Shown here: positions 11,016 through 11,685 of the stretch, piece by piece
Numbering within the stretch: the stretch's first letter is position 1
How the letters are laid out: each line of letters begins with the position of its first letter
From: an uncultured Verrucomicrobiota bacterium
Lineage (GTDB): Bacteria; Verrucomicrobiota; Kiritimatiellia; RFP12; UBA3636
Direction: 5' to 3'
Length of the DNA stretch: 11,685 bases
NCBI GenBank assembly: GCA_946534745.1
Contig: CAMNDA010000380.1
Span: 1-11,685 of the forward strand
The notes under the pieces: generated by a model
Seen by the model: the letters and a program-made list of their open reading frames with translations, nothing else
The model's database searches: none
What the model was told of the DNA's origin: nothing
Made by a program: the position numbers and the translations under genes

Positions 11016-11685
11016 CTACGAACGGGAGGAGAGGACGGACTCGATGGCGTCGCAGGTGCGGGCGAGGGCGCCGCGGGAGCCGGCGACGGCGGCGGCGGCG
11101 CGGGCGCCGAGCGCGGCGCGCGCGGAGGCGTCGGAGAGCAGGCGCGAGACCTCGCGGGAGAGCGCGTCGGCGTCCGGAACCTCGAGCACCGCGCCCTCCC
11201 GGCGGAAGACCTCCATCGCGGGCTTGAAGTTCTCCGTGTGGGGGCCGACGAGCGTCGCCTTGCCGAGCGACGCGGGCTCGATCATGTTCTGGCCGCCCTC
11301 GTTCGGCGCGAGCGTCTTGCCGACGAACACCAGGTCCGAGAGCGCGTAGAGCGCGAAGAGCTCGCCGGTCGTGTCGACGAGGAGGACGGTCTCACGGTCC
11401 GGTGGTCTGGTGGTCTGGTGGTCCGCGGCCGCCTGCGAGCGGCGGAGGACGCGGAAGCCGGCGGACTCGAGCTCGGCGGCGACCTCGGCGGCGCGCTCGA
11501 AGTGGCGCGGGACGAGGACGAGGCGCGCGTCGGGGCAGGCGGGGAGGGCGTCGCGCCAGGCGCGGGCGAGCGCGAGCTCCTCGCCGGGCCAGGTCGAGCC
11601 GCCGAGGAGGACGATGGGAGAATGCTGAATGCTGAATGCTGAATGCTGAACGACCCCCTCAGGCTCGCTTCGCTCGCCAGCTCCC
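11016..11685 (-). CDS. waaA: 3-deoxy-D-manno-octulosonic acid (Kdo) transferase, C-terminal part; 5' end beyond the window
   Basis: Inner-membrane glycosyltransferase that adds Kdo from CMP-Kdo to lipid A precursors in LPS synthesis. From base 11684 the frame encodes 222 residues to a TAG at 11016-11018. I read this frame directly; no start lies within the window. Visible GT-B C-terminal signatures are IVLLGGSTWPGEE, LVLVPRHFERAAEV, LLVDTTGELFALYALSDLVF, VGKTLAPNEGGQNMIEPASL and VGPHTENF, all expected for WaaA. Two odd insertions break the usual sequence. A stretch GERSEPEGVVQHSAFSIQHS comes directly before the C-terminal domain, and SQAAADHQTTRPPDRE sits between AGFRVLRR and TVLLVDTTGEL. Both are encoded by short tandem or palindromic repeats and keep the frame. 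First gene of the comF-yhaM-lipoprotein run as far as visible. Confidence 0.9.
   Translation of the reverse strand, partial: GAGERSEPEGVVQHSAFSIQHSPIVLLGGSTWPGEELALARAWRDALPACPDARLVLVPRHFERAAEVAAELESAGFRVLRRSQAAADHQTTRPPDRETVLLVDTTGELFALYALSDLVFVGKTLAPNEGGQNMIEPASLGKATLVGPHTENFKPAMEVFRREGAVLEVPDADALSREVSRLLSDASARAALGARAAAAVAGSRGALARTCDAIESVLSSRS
11401..11424 (-). repeat. Octanucleotide tandem repeat (GGTGGTCT on the plus strand) inside waaA
   Basis: Two exact units and a third with one mismatch (GGTGGTCC), preceded by a partial GGTCC. On the coding strand it is repeated GACCACCA and encodes DHQTTRPPD just before the conserved TVLLVDTTGEL segment. The unit is not a multiple of three. Confidence 0.95.
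11620..11650 (-). repeat. Heptanucleotide tandem array, copy C, inside waaA
   Basis: Four full GAATGCT units plus GAA (31 bp). On the coding strand it encodes VQHSAFSIQHS at the junction before the conserved IVLLGGSTWPGEE. It is flanked upstream (11652-11685) by a segment with the direct repeat GCTCGC-TTC-GCTCGC, encoding GERSEPEG. Confidence 0.97.

Noticed and set aside
9128..11650. CRISPR-like repetition at the three GAATGCT arrays
   Set aside because: The units are 7 bp in direct tandem with no spacers, and the three sites lie inside or between different genes with no cas genes.

Overview
This is high-G+C bacterial DNA. Sampled lines of the housekeeping genes run near 70% G+C. The DNA encodes an LPS-core enzyme (Kdo transferase), so the host is Gram-negative. 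A very large secreted protein combines DUF2341-like, LamG-like and glycine-rich segments with a glycoside hydrolase, and short tandem repeats recur inside and between genes. Together these fit a carbohydrate-degrading PVC bacterium, perhaps Verrucomicrobiota/Kiritimatiellota. That placement is inference from gene style, with no marker gene in the window.

Left end (1-1301, minus strand): an endonuclease III gene (nth) reads into a class I fumarate hydratase alpha-region gene through an ATGA stop/start overlap. The hydratase runs off the left edge. A 194-bp divergent intergenic region (1302-1495) carries a near-consensus sigma-70-type promoter (TTGACG, 17 bp, TATAAT) facing right.

Centre (1496-8578, plus strand): one 2,360-residue exported protein. 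It has a signal peptide, then DUF2341-like, LamG-like, fibronectin/Ig-like, glycine-rich and InlB-type repeats. A Bacteroidetes-style BspA-like repeat module and a chitobiase-C-like domain follow. It ends in a complete GH2 (beta-galactosidase-type) enzyme with both catalytic glutamates present. Base composition changes part-way: the sampled first part is very GC-rich, and the BspA/GH2 part is clearly lower. A G9 tract lies close to that junction.

Right end (8606-11685, minus strand): a probable operon in the order waaA (kdtA; 5' end off the window), comF, yhaM-type 3'-5' exoribonuclease, small lipoprotein of unknown function. Gaps are 47, 46 and 64 bp. Three copies of one heptanucleotide tandem array (unit GAATGCT, 31-33 bp each) sit in the waaA coding sequence, at the comF start codon and in the lipoprotein signal peptide. 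waaA also carries an 8-bp tandem repeat. These arrays, and the chimeric GH2 protein, are the most unusual things here. No tRNA, rRNA, CRISPR, insertion sequence or clear intrinsic terminator was seen.
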